From Hymenobacter sp. (GTDB lineage Bacteria; Bacteroidota; Bacteroidia; Cytophagales; Hymenobacteraceae), in the NCBI GenBank assembly GCA_028288445.1, contig JAQBNT010000138.1, positions 1-64,000 of the forward strand: a DNA stretch of 64,000 bases, written 5' to 3'. Below are positions 1 through 7,179 of the stretch, piece by piece (position 1 is the first letter of the stretch; every line of letters begins with the position of its first letter). The position numbers and the translations under genes were made by a program. Under the pieces are notes generated by a model. The model was not told the DNA's origin. It searched no databases and was given only the letters and a program-made list of their open reading frames with translations.

Positions 1-74
1 GCCAGGCGGAGGGCCTCGGCCCGGAAGGTGGCGTCATAACGCCGACGCTTGGCGGGTTGGGGACTGTCTTTCAT
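1..74 (-). CDS. IS3-type transposase OrfA, N-terminal fragment (runs off the left edge)
   Basis: Reading the minus strand from ATG at 74 gives about 24 codons beginning MKDSPQPAKRRRYDATFR and continuing RAEALRL. A basic stretch followed by R-Y-D-x-x-F-R-x-E-A-L is the usual start of the helix-turn-helix OrfA of IS3/IS911-family elements, which binds the element ends. The rest of the element lies outside the window, so completeness cannot be judged. Only two dozen residues are visible, so the family call rests on this motif alone. Confidence 0.6.
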   Translation of the reverse strand, partial: MKDSPQPAKRRRYDATFRAEALRL

Positions 75-172
75 GACATTCGAAAGGTAAGGCCCTATTC
101 TGTCCAGGTTTATCCGACCACCTCATACTGCTACTTTGGGGGCGGCGATGGGCAGGTGTCCCAAGTCTACCA
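75..172. mobile_element. Probable terminal region of the IS element
   Basis: The 98 bp between the transposase start and about position 172 contain no gene. Read outward-in, the end would begin TGGTAGACTTGGGACACC, and a TG start is usual for IS3-family ends. The exact boundary and the target duplication cannot be confirmed because the other end is outside the window. ORF 185-793 starts only about 13 bp further on. Confidence 0.35.
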
Positions 173-184
173 CACATACCCCCA

Positions 185-793
185 ATGGCAAAAAAAGACT
201 ATTACCCCGAAGGCACTCCCGCGCTGCTCCAATGGCTCCAGCTTCAGGTGCAGCAATGGAACCTGCACTACGCCGATTTTGGCTTCACCATGGAGCAGAT
301 GAAGCTCATTGTGGACCGCATCCAGGCGCTGATTAATAAGATTCAGGCCGTGGCCAAGCTCCAGGCCGACGCGGCCGAGGCCGTGCGCAGCCGCGACGAG
401 CTGGCCGCCAGCTTCGAAACCTGGTACCGGGCCGAAATCCAGCGCGACCGCCGGGTGGAGAACCTGCCCGCCGCCTTCAAGTGGGACGGCACCGCGCAGG
501 CCCCGCCCAACCCCGACACCACCCAGCCTACCGTGGGAAGCTTCCACGCCGCCCCCGGCCAAATCGACCTCGACTGGGCGCGCGGCCCCTTCGACGGCGT
601 GGACGTGGACCTGAGCTACGACGGCCAGGCCTGGGCCCCCGGTGGCTTCGACAACCGCTCGCCCTACGAAGACCGCCGCCCCCTGCGCACCCCCGGCACC
701 CCCGAAACCCGCTACTACCGCCTGCGCTTCCGCTACAAGGGCGAGCCCTTCGGCCAGTACTCGGCCGTGGGCCAGGTGGTGGCCGCCGGCTAG
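185..793 (+). CDS. Hypothetical protein, helical N-terminus and fibronectin-like C-terminus
   Basis: This is a 202-residue protein starting MAKKDYYPEG, with no signal peptide or membrane segment. Residues 5-95 look helical and may form a small bundle. Residues 115-200 look like a beta-sandwich of the fibronectin type III kind, with a late R-Y-Y-R-L-R-F-R-Y strand. I recognise the general style from small Bacteroidota hypotheticals but know no function. The start lies about 13 bp from the apparent end of the IS element, so its native promoter may be lost or replaced. It converges on the SGNH hydrolase across a strong bidirectional terminator. Confidence 0.75.
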   Translation: MAKKDYYPEGTPALLQWLQLQVQQWNLHYADFGFTMEQMKLIVDRIQALINKIQAVAKLQADAAEAVRSRDELAASFETWYRAEIQRDRRVENLPAAFKWDGTAQAPPNPDTTQPTVGSFHAAPGQIDLDWARGPFDGVDVDLSYDGQAWAPGGFDNRSPYEDRRPLRTPGTPETRYYRLRFRYKGEPFGQYSAVGQVVAAG

Positions 794-818
794 GGCAGTG
801 GTCGGCCGGGCCCCTATG

Positions 819-854
819 AAAACAGCCGCCCCGGCACCGGGGCGGCTGTTTTTT
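819..854. terminator. Bidirectional rho-independent terminator
   Basis: The arms AACAGCCGCCCCGG (821-834) and CCGGGGCGGCTGTT (837-850) form a GC-rich stem flanked by A and T runs. It lies between convergent genes ending at 793 and 872 and would stop transcription from both. Confidence 0.9.
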
Positions 855-871
855 GCGTTCGGGCGCGTGCC

Positions 872-1828
872 CTACCCCAGGGCCAGCGCCAGCGCCTGGG
901 CAAAGCGGTCGGCCACCCGGCCAAAGCCCTGCGGCGTGGGATGCAGCTCGTTGGCCCACCAATCCTCGTACGTGGGGCCGGTGGCGAGGGTGCCGCGCAG
1001 GTCCACGTACCGCACATGGGCAAACTCGCGGGCCACCCGCCCCAGCATGTCGTTGAAGCGGTCCATGAGCTTTTTGGCGATGTCCTTGCGCGCCTCCAGG
1101 CTTTGGTAGCCCTTCTGGCGGAAGCCGGGGGCCAGCCACGGGCCCGGCAGCGGCCCCCAGCCGCCCAGAAAGCCCCGGCCATCGGGCACGGGGTGGTCGT
1201 AGCCGTGGATGAGAATGGGCAGGGGCCGCCCTAGGCGCTGCTGGCAGATGTCGGTAACGGCCTGCACGATGCGCAGGTAGGACAAGTACACCCGCTGGTC
1301 GATGATGCCCGCCACCACGCCATCGTTGAGGCCCGCCGCCACGGAATCGGCGTGGTCAAGCAGCATGTGAAACTCGTCGCCCGCCACGTCGTTGCCCCCG
1401 CCCGATAGCAGGATGGCCCGCGGCACCGCGCCGCGCCGCAGCAGCTTGTCGATGCGCCGCGTGAAATCCTCCAGCTGGCCGTCGTTGTAGGCCATGTCCT
1501 CCACCCGGTCGCCCTTGTGGGCCACCGACTCCACCTCGTAGCCATGCGCATCCTCCAGCTCGGACAGCACGTCGTGCATCGGGTAGTCGAACCAGGAATC
1601 CCCCTCGGCCACCAGCACCCCGGCCCCCGCCGGGGGGCCCAGCGCCGCCAGCACCTTCGGGGCTACCGCCGGGGCCGCCCCGAGGGCCTCCACGCCGAGC
1701 TGCCTGGCACGGGCATCGAGGGTCGTTTGCCGGGTTTGGAGGGCTTCGGCGCGGTGTTGCAGCACACGCTTGGCCTGCTGCTTGCCCTGGGCGCGGGCGC
1801 GGGCGGTGAGGTCGGGTTTCTGGGCCAT
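872..1828 (-). CDS. SGNH/GDSL-family hydrolase
   Basis: This 318-residue protein is probably an esterase or lipase-type hydrolase. Block I is EGDSWFDYP with the nucleophile near Ser78. Block III is SGGGNDVAG with the oxyanion-hole Asn. The C-terminal block V reads NELHPTPQGF and supplies the catalytic His. Many family members have Asp three residues before that His; here it is Asn, which may weaken or re-route the relay. Residues 1-60 are basic and helical, with no signal peptide. It is the last gene of the long minus-strand block and follows the first metalloprotease by about 50 bp. The substrate is unknown. Confidence 0.85.
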   Translation of the reverse strand: MAQKPDLTARARAQGKQQAKRVLQHRAEALQTRQTTLDARARQLGVEALGAAPAVAPKVLAALGPPAGAGVLVAEGDSWFDYPMHDVLSELEDAHGYEVESVAHKGDRVEDMAYNDGQLEDFTRRIDKLLRRGAVPRAILLSGGGNDVAGDEFHMLLDHADSVAAGLNDGVVAGIIDQRVYLSYLRIVQAVTDICQQRLGRPLPILIHGYDHPVPDGRGFLGGWGPLPGPWLAPGFRQKGYQSLEARKDIAKKLMDRFNDMLGRVAREFAHVRYVDLRGTLATGPTYEDWWANELHPTPQGFGRVADRFAQALALALG

Positions 1829-1880
1829 GGGCGTACAGTATTTTGAAAAATGAGCAGCGTATCGGGGGTATTGCTTTACA

Positions 1881-3038
1881 CTACTTGCGCGGATAAATGC
1901 GTGCTACTAATGCCCTATCACTGGGCGAGAGGCCATTTATCACGGATTTTACTTTGCCATCTGTCAATTGTGAAGGAAACTCATACATCATAATTGAATT
2001 CGCGTCAAAATTTCGATATGGCCCTAATTGGGTTTTAGAAACCGGGGTTAATAGATTGTTTTTTATGTCTTCTCGGCTCCAGAAATAAGGGGGACTCTCA
2101 TACAAAGCATACACTTTCTTCTCATTCCATGGAAATTGAGTATATGGGTTTTGAAATTCGTGAATCAATCCCAGTGCATGCCCAAAGTCATGTAATACAT
2201 TAGTCTCAGATACCCAGCCGTAGTTAATAGTGGGCTTATCTGCGGGTATGCCTAGAGCATCTGTCCCAATGTAAGACCATGAACCTTCTGCCGTAGTAAA
2301 GCTGATTCTTATTTGTGCATCCCCTTGTTCGACGAATTGAAAGCGCAGGTTGACAAATGGGAGCCATTTCATAATAATGTTCCGCACTTTCGCTCGATTA
2401 ACGTTAGACCCGCCTAAGAATTTAATTTTCAGAATTGTACCAACTGGCCAGTATTTGAATCCGTGACCAAATTTCTCCGGCTCTTGATTTTTTTTCTGCG
2501 CTAGTTCAATGGTTTCCCCTTCCGTTTTTTTCCTGATGTCATTAATCATCTTTTCATCAGTTACGGCCTGCTCTCTAAGTGTCTGCACTTCTGCTGCCAG
2601 ACTACGCACGTTCTGCTCCTGCCTATTTACCGCCGCTTCAGTGCTATCAATGCGAAGTTTCTCAAGCTTCACCTCAACCAATAGCTTTTCCAACGAATTT
2701 TTGATGGTATTCGCGGCGACAACAGATTTTTTTGCTTCTTCTACGGAGTCTTTTGCTTCCGCTACCGATTTCTTCAATTCGAAGCCATAAAGAGAGGCTC
2801 CTACTATTGCAAAAATGCCCAACAATGTTCCGGCAAATTTGCTGAAGCTTACCAGCGCGTCATCAACGATATAGACGGTCTTGCCTTTTTCCGCAAATGG
2901 TTTCCCATCGGTTGATACTTGTCCTGGCTGCGCCGGCAGCAGCTGTGACTGGCAGTAGCGGCATTTGATAGCGTCCGCATGCACCTGTTCCTTGCAAAAA
3001 GGACAGCTCTTAGCGGGAGGAGGAGTTGGCTCAGCCAT
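1881..3038 (-). CDS. Zinc-ribbon, membrane-anchored astacin-like metalloprotease with an altered active site
   Basis: The ATG at 3038 gives 385 residues. A zinc ribbon (C12-x2-C15, C26-x2-C29) is followed by one membrane segment (about residues 62-85), a long coiled coil (about 85-175) and an astacin/M12-type catalytic domain. The zinc motif reads HDFGHALGLIHE at residues 283-294: the general-base Glu of HExxH is Asp (codon GAC at 2189-2187). A Met-turn, NSIMMYEFP, is present. Its two neighbours keep a normal HExxH, so this copy may be inactive or slow, perhaps acting as a sensor or binding protein. Its base composition is clearly more AT-rich than neighbouring genes, which suggests separate acquisition. 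Confidence 0.8.
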   Translation of the reverse strand: MAEPTPPPAKSCPFCKEQVHADAIKCRYCQSQLLPAQPGQVSTDGKPFAEKGKTVYIVDDALVSFSKFAGTLLGIFAIVGASLYGFELKKSVAEAKDSVEEAKKSVVAANTIKNSLEKLLVEVKLEKLRIDSTEAAVNRQEQNVRSLAAEVQTLREQAVTDEKMINDIRKKTEGETIELAQKKNQEPEKFGHGFKYWPVGTILKIKFLGGSNVNRAKVRNIIMKWLPFVNLRFQFVEQGDAQIRISFTTAEGSWSYIGTDALGIPADKPTINYGWVSETNVLHDFGHALGLIHEFQNPYTQFPWNEKKVYALYESPPYFWSREDIKNNLLTPVSKTQLGPYRNFDANSIMMYEFPSQLTDGKVKSVINGLSPSDRALVARIYPRK

Positions 3039-3160
3039 CAATTGAAAAGTTACTTAGAGCATGTTTCCGCAGCAAAATCGAAGTTGCGCCTGTTGCTACT
3101 ACCTTGGTAACCTTGGCAGGAGCGGCTGCACAAGTGCCGACTATCACCGGCCAGCCCCAC

Positions 3161-4312
3161 TCACGGCTCAAACATCATAACCGAAGGAGGTATCCCGGAT
3201 TCACGGTACTTGACGCGAACGCGCAACATGTACCGATGCCCCCGGAACAGCTTTAGGTACAGCAACGCATTTTTTTCCAGGCCACTGTCATCATCCGCCG
3301 TGCGGTAGCGGTGCTCCTTGTTCTCATATTCGAACAAGGCAAGCAGAATGTCGCTTTTTCCAAATGTTCGGATGTCGTAATACCGCGTTTCAGGGGGGGT
3401 AATGATGAAATTGGCTTGGCCACCATTAACCAGGTCCAAGGGCATGGACTGGTTGACGACCAACTGGGGCGCTTTGGCTAGTAGGGACGGGTAGTTTTGC
3501 TGCGCCCACCGCTTGTCATCTTCCGAGAGCTTGCCGGGCGGGTTCAGGCCATCCCGCCAGTAGTTGGCCGGCCTTCGTATCAGGCCGGGGGGAAACGCGT
3601 ATTCCATCACCGAGTCAGGGTCCCAGCGCGTGCTTTTTACTTGGTTCCGCTCCAGCCGTTTGAGGATGTTCAGGTCTATGGTTTCCTGCGACCAGTTGTA
3701 GGGGCTCTGAGAGTAAAGCGTATACACCGCGTTTGTGTCGAATTCGATATCGGCAAACGGATTCATGTGCTCGTGCGGCAGCCCCAGCGTGTGCCCGATT
3801 TCGTGCAAGGCCGTGGCCAGCCCATCGGCACCGCGCAGGTCCCAGCCGAAATTCATGGTGCGCGTGGCCGGGTCGCGGCGCTCCTTGCTCACAATTTCAG
3901 TTCCGGTGTACGACCAAGCACCATCAGCCAGCATAAAGCCAATGCGAATTTCGGCATCTTCGCGGTGCTTCACTTCGACAAACTCCAGCCCAATTCCGAC
4001 GTTTTTCCAAATAGCGAAGGCTTCCCGCACCACATCCTGCTGCGCGATATTGCCGACCCATGTAACGGGCGAAAACTGGTGGTCGTCCTGTTCAACCTGG
4101 CTGAGGTCGCGCTTCTTGTCATTAAAAAAATAGTAGTGCAGCACGGTTCCATTGGCCCATACGTTGGCTTGGGCAATAATGGCGTGGGCCCGGGCGGCGT
4201 TAAGGGTATCGGGCAAGGGCGGCAGGTGCGGGTGCCGCGAGCTGCACAATGGCACCGGCAATAGGGTCGGGTCAGGGGCAGCTTGCGCGGGGGTAGCAGC
4301 AGAGGTGACCAT
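3161..4312 (-). CDS. Astacin-like (M12-type) zinc metalloprotease
   Basis: This 383-residue protein has the motif HEIGHTLGLPHEHMNP starting at His170, which gives three zinc ligands and the catalytic Glu171, and a Met-turn DSVMEYAFP further on. It lies in tandem with two paralogues, and all three share a [GS]-x-W-S-Y-x-G-T-[DE] segment before the active site. Residues from about 285 form a C-terminal beta domain, perhaps a pre-peptidase-like or binding module. The N-terminus (MVTSAATPAQAAPDP) lacks a hydrophobic core, so it is not a classical signal peptide. The gene contains a C7 run (3393-3399 on the other strand). The substrate is unknown. Confidence 0.85.
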   Translation of the reverse strand: MVTSAATPAQAAPDPTLLPVPLCSSRHPHLPPLPDTLNAARAHAIIAQANVWANGTVLHYYFFNDKKRDLSQVEQDDHQFSPVTWVGNIAQQDVVREAFAIWKNVGIGLEFVEVKHREDAEIRIGFMLADGAWSYTGTEIVSKERRDPATRTMNFGWDLRGADGLATALHEIGHTLGLPHEHMNPFADIEFDTNAVYTLYSQSPYNWSQETIDLNILKRLERNQVKSTRWDPDSVMEYAFPPGLIRRPANYWRDGLNPPGKLSEDDKRWAQQNYPSLLAKAPQLVVNQSMPLDLVNGGQANFIITPPETRYYDIRTFGKSDILLALFEYENKEHRYRTADDDSGLEKNALLYLKLFRGHRYMLRVRVKYRESGIPPSVMMFEP

Positions 4313-4381
4313 TGCAAAAGGGTGTAATTAGTAAGTTGTCAGGGTTTCATCAGTTGGGTGGCCGATGTCGCGCAGGCCTGC

Positions 4382-4717
4382 TTAGTATTCTCCTTCTTTG
4401 GGAGGGAGACTCACGGTGATAGTTACCAGATGCGTTTCGGGGGGGCGGCCCATCATTACAGCCGACGTAAAGAGTTTCAGCCCGGCCTGGCCGGGCTGTA
4501 AGGCCTCGACCGTTACCGTGTTGGGAAGGCCTGCTGGGTGAGGACCTGATGCCAATTTCGTTGTACTCGTTCGCAGGGAGGGACTCCGTAGCTCAACTAT
4601 CCCCTGGCCGTGCGCTAGCACGGCACCCGTCGCCCAAAAGTGGGCGGTGTCGCCAACTATCAGGGCGAGCTTATCAGGAATGTTTGGGCGCCCGGGCACT
4701 TCTACTTGCTTGCCCAC
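4382..4717 (-). CDS. Small Ig-like domain protein, possibly the detached C-terminus of the metalloprotease
   Basis: The 111 residues look like one beta-sandwich module ending LVTITVSLPPKEGEY. The start is GTG at 4717, only two codons after the TAA of the upstream metalloprotease and in the same frame. It could be an independently translated subunit, or the C-terminal domain of a longer protease separated by a nonsense mutation. No signal peptide or membrane segment is visible. A C7 run lies within it (4439-4445 on the other strand). No function is recognised. Confidence 0.5.
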   Translation of the reverse strand: MGKQVEVPGRPNIPDKLALIVGDTAHFWATGAVLAHGQGIVELRSPSLRTSTTKLASGPHPAGLPNTVTVEALQPGQAGLKLFTSAVMMGRPPETHLVTITVSLPPKEGEY

Positions 4718-4720
4718 GGA

Positions 4721-5659
4721 TTATATAAGCGTTGCTTGATTGAATTCGTCCAGCAGGTCCATCGAAAAGTGTTGGCCATTTACTCCGGGCCCGGCCGGCC
4801 CGGCCATGGCCGCCGGCTGGGCGATACCTCGGGTTCCGGGGGGGGTAGCAGCCTTGGCGGCCGTTTTAGGATACATCCGACCTGCGAACGCGTAGTCCGT
4901 TGGGTTGATGTCTTTCCCGCCTGGAATGCCAACGCCGTCTTTCATTATTTCGCCCGGCAGCTGGTAGCACATGATGGACGTGTCATCGGGCGGCGTCCCC
5001 ATCGTACTTGTCTGGTCGAGTGGCGTAAGCACCTGGGCATCTACGGTGGCCCGGTCCCAGCCCTGGTTGTTCCAAAAATAGGTATACGCTTCTTTCGGGT
5101 CAATGCGGCTCACCAGTTCCTTACGCATGTGCTCGTGTTCGAAACCCAGAGTATGTCCGGTTTCGTGGCGAACTACGCGCTTATACTCGTCCTCCGAAAT
5201 GTCCATGGAGAATCCTTCCAGATTCATCGTTGGCTCGTGCTTATCGACCAGCATGATGTCTGTTCCGACGTAGGACCAGTACCCCCCCGGTCCAAACGAG
5301 ATGCGCACCTGACCGATTCCGGAGCCCGCGTGCTTGAACGTAATGCCACAGGTCTTATTCCAGGCATTCATGTGGCTGATAATGCGGTCCTGAAGGTCGC
5401 GCCGCTTGTCGCCCTGAAAGCTAACCGTAAAGGTGCGATGCTGCGCATCCCATCTTTTACCGATTTGCATAATGGCCATCATCGGTACGGGATGTGGAGA
5501 GCCGTTGCTGGGGACTGGCTTCACCAGCGAGGCATTGAGCGGGTTGATGGCGACGGCGGCATGTACGGCATCCTGCTGCTGGTGGTCGGAGAGTCTTTTC
5601 ACCGTGCAGGGCTTCACATCGGCCTGCGGAAGGGCTTCGTTTTTTACTGTGGTGCTCAT
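4721..5659 (-). CDS. Astacin-like (M12-type) zinc metalloprotease
   Basis: This 312-residue protein has HETGHTLGFEHEHMRKE from His165, with Glu166 as general base, and a Met-turn TSIMCYQLP, both typical of astacins. The segment GPGGYWSYVGTDIM precedes the active site as in its two paralogues downstream. No signal peptide is evident. The coding strand holds a C8 tract (4838-4845) near the C-terminus and a G7 tract (5282-5288), both prone to slippage. The reading frame stays open after the TAA and becomes the small Ig-like ORF. The tail after about residue 270 is Ala/Pro/Gly-rich and looks like a linker. Confidence 0.85.
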   Translation of the reverse strand: MSTTVKNEALPQADVKPCTVKRLSDHQQQDAVHAAVAINPLNASLVKPVPSNGSPHPVPMMAIMQIGKRWDAQHRTFTVSFQGDKRRDLQDRIISHMNAWNKTCGITFKHAGSGIGQVRISFGPGGYWSYVGTDIMLVDKHEPTMNLEGFSMDISEDEYKRVVRHETGHTLGFEHEHMRKELVSRIDPKEAYTYFWNNQGWDRATVDAQVLTPLDQTSTMGTPPDDTSIMCYQLPGEIMKDGVGIPGGKDINPTDYAFAGRMYPKTAAKAATPPGTRGIAQPAAMAGPAGPGVNGQHFSMDLLDEFNQATLI

Positions 5660-5879
5660 GACATTGAAAAAATCAGAGGGTAAGAGATGAGGAAGATTTC
5701 CGGGACTGCACCGCCTACGTGTGGCTGCCGTTGCGGCGGCTCATGACCACGGCGCACCAATGGGCTATGCTTTGCCCCCGGCTCGGCAAGGATTAGCCCC
5801 GGCCGCTACTCCGGCCAGGCCGTCTGGATGCCAGGGGGGCACGCTGCCGATAAGCGTGCCGCCCACGATGCCCGGTGCG

Positions 5880-6245
5880 CTATTCGCAGTTGAGGCATAC
5901 TGGCAGTTTATTTGCAACGGTCTTTGCGCTACCTGCGGCATAATGCCCCATGCCAAACTCATCGTTTTCGTAGCCGCCTTGCGCCCGGTTGCTTCTTTGT
6001 CGATAGCCGACGATGCGCACGTTGATGGGTTCTGTTTCGATAGATGGAATGTCCTGTTCCGGCCTTTTTATTAGGGTTCGCCATGCGGCTGGCAGCGCTG
6101 CTGAACCGGCAGAAATGCCCGGCGGCACTCGGGCGTAAAAAGCGGCCGCGTCCTGCATGGCCGTGTGCAGGGCGGCGGCCAGATAGACCAAGCTGCCGGC
6201 GATGATGCTTAGCATCAGGCGCATGTACCAGTCGGTGGTTTTCAT
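5880..6245 (-). CDS. Small membrane-anchored hypothetical protein
   Basis: I chose the ATG at 6245 because a GGAG lies just upstream; an in-frame extension to 6284 has no such support. The 121-residue product starts MKTTDWYMRLMLSIIAG, with one hydrophobic segment at about residues 8-26. The remaining soluble part ends in a short strand-like segment, LPVCLNCE. Small one-helix proteins of this type are common in Hymenobacter-like genomes, but I know no function. It lies about 220 bp upstream of the metalloprotease trio and in the same direction. Confidence 0.55.
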   Translation of the reverse strand: MKTTDWYMRLMLSIIAGSLVYLAAALHTAMQDAAAFYARVPPGISAGSAALPAAWRTLIKRPEQDIPSIETEPINVRIVGYRQRSNRAQGGYENDEFGMGHYAAGSAKTVANKLPVCLNCE

Positions 6246-6346
6246 AAGTGCTCCATTTTTAAGGATTTGTCTTACACCAGCCAAGCCGCCTGGATGCCCC
6301 CTTCAGCAGCATGGCAACGAAACAGATGACGAGGCCGCTTCCGGTG

Positions 6347-6606
6347 CTAGGCAGCCCCGGCCCCAAAGGCCGGAATCAGAGCAGTGAGCACCGCCCGGAT
6401 GATAGGTTTGAGGTCGGCGTCGCCGAGGGTGGTAAAAGTGTCGTGGTGCGAAAGGGCCTGTGCCTTTTTTTCGATATGAAAGACGAGGTCGTCGTTGATA
6501 TCAGTGGCAGCGAGAATAGCAGGTATGAGGCGGGAGAGGTGAAGAGTTGACAGACTTAGCTGATGATGTCTTCGTTGAAGATTAGGGTATTGGTGAGTTC
6601 TTTAAA
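6347..6606 (-). pseudogene. Frameshifted small gene remnant
   Basis: Two adjacent minus-strand frames look protein-coding. The first reads FKELTNTLIFNEDIIS and stops at TAA (6558-6556). A second frame, overlapping that stop, reads on through LIPAILAATDINDDLVF and LGDADLKPIIRAVLTALIP to a TAG at 6349-6347. Neither has a convincing start. Together they resemble one small helical protein of about 80 residues broken by a frameshift. A sequencing error is an alternative explanation. No family is recognised. Confidence 0.4.
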
Positions 6607-6639
6607 CCTGCCCGGTTATTATCTCAGCGCCCGATTCCG

Positions 6640-6912
6640 CTATCTGCCGCAGCTGCATCCACCGGCTTTCGCAATCTTCTCCGCCCATTTTGCCTGTTTT
6701 CTCCCATACCGCGCATCGTTCACTTGACTGGCTTCGCGCAAGGTGCCGTAGATGCCGCAGTGGGTGGCTTGCAGCAGTTCCATGCCTGCGCGCGGTTCGT
6801 CATTTGCGGAAAATGGGGAGAGCGCTGAGGGCGAATAAAACAGCGCCATCCAGTTAGCGACTGAACTGCGGGTATTCCCAGAGGTAGCGAATGATGAAGG
6901 GCGAATCATCAT
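6640..6912 (-). CDS. Short hypothetical ORF downstream of a shared palindrome
   Basis: The ORF encodes 90 residues starting MMIRPSSFATSGN and ending in a basic, Cys-containing tail (KAGGCSCGR). Its second half looks more protein-like than the first. It has no recognised domain and would normally be doubtful. It is kept because the 16-bp palindrome found ahead of two other gene starts in this block sits 45 bp upstream of its ATG. It may be a fragment or a leader ORF. Confidence 0.3.
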   Translation of the reverse strand: MMIRPSSFATSGNTRSSVANWMALFYSPSALSPFSANDEPRAGMELLQATHCGIYGTLREASQVNDARYGRKQAKWAEKIAKAGGCSCGR

Positions 6913-6947
6913 GTGTTATGTATGACACAAAGAACTGCATAACACAT
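6911..6947. promoter_or_regulatory. 10-bp perfect inverted repeat over the 6912 start
   Basis: ATGTGTTATG (6911-6920) and CATAACACAT (6938-6947) are perfect reverse complements separated by 17 bp. The left arm touches the start codon of the 90-residue ORF. It could be an operator or an RNA hairpin in the leader. Confidence 0.4.
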
Positions 6948-6957
6948 ATTTATAGCA

Positions 6958-6973
6958 TCAGTGCCAGCACTGA
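6958..6973. promoter_or_regulatory. Putative operator, copy 1 (TCAGTGCCAGCACTGA)
   Basis: This is a perfect palindrome with 7-bp arms and a 2-bp centre, 45 bp upstream of the ORF starting at 6912. The core and a few flanking bases on each side are identical to the copy at 33078-33093. The tiny centre disfavours an RNA hairpin and fits a dimeric DNA-binding protein. Confidence 0.5.
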
Positions 6974-7047
6974 ATTCGGGTGTTGTTCGGGCATCGGCAA
7001 ACCCAGGTTGCCTGCCTTCAAAAGGGGTTAATTGAACCAGTACAGGT

Positions 7048-7179
7048 TCAGATGGCAGCAATCAGGACCCTTAAAATGGCATTCTTGGCCGCCACCGGGT
7101 CGTTAATTTCATCACGAGAGAAGCTGGCGTTTCCACTGCCAGCTCGATACTTCGGGAACGACAAGATTTGATGCAACGG
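7048..7179 (-). other. In-frame open tail after the protease stop codon (43 codons)
   Basis: Directly after the TAA of the trypsin-like protease the same frame stays open for 43 codons. It reads FPKYRAGSGNASFSRDE and then INDPVAAKNAILRVLIAAI before TGA. The composition looks coding and a TTG could serve as start. It may be a tiny separate ORF or an extension reached by readthrough or lost by mutation. Confidence 0.3.

Noticed and set aside
5721-6074. 117-residue plus-strand frame
   Set aside because: Overlaps the better supported minus-strand gene at 5880-6245 and has no recognisable domain.
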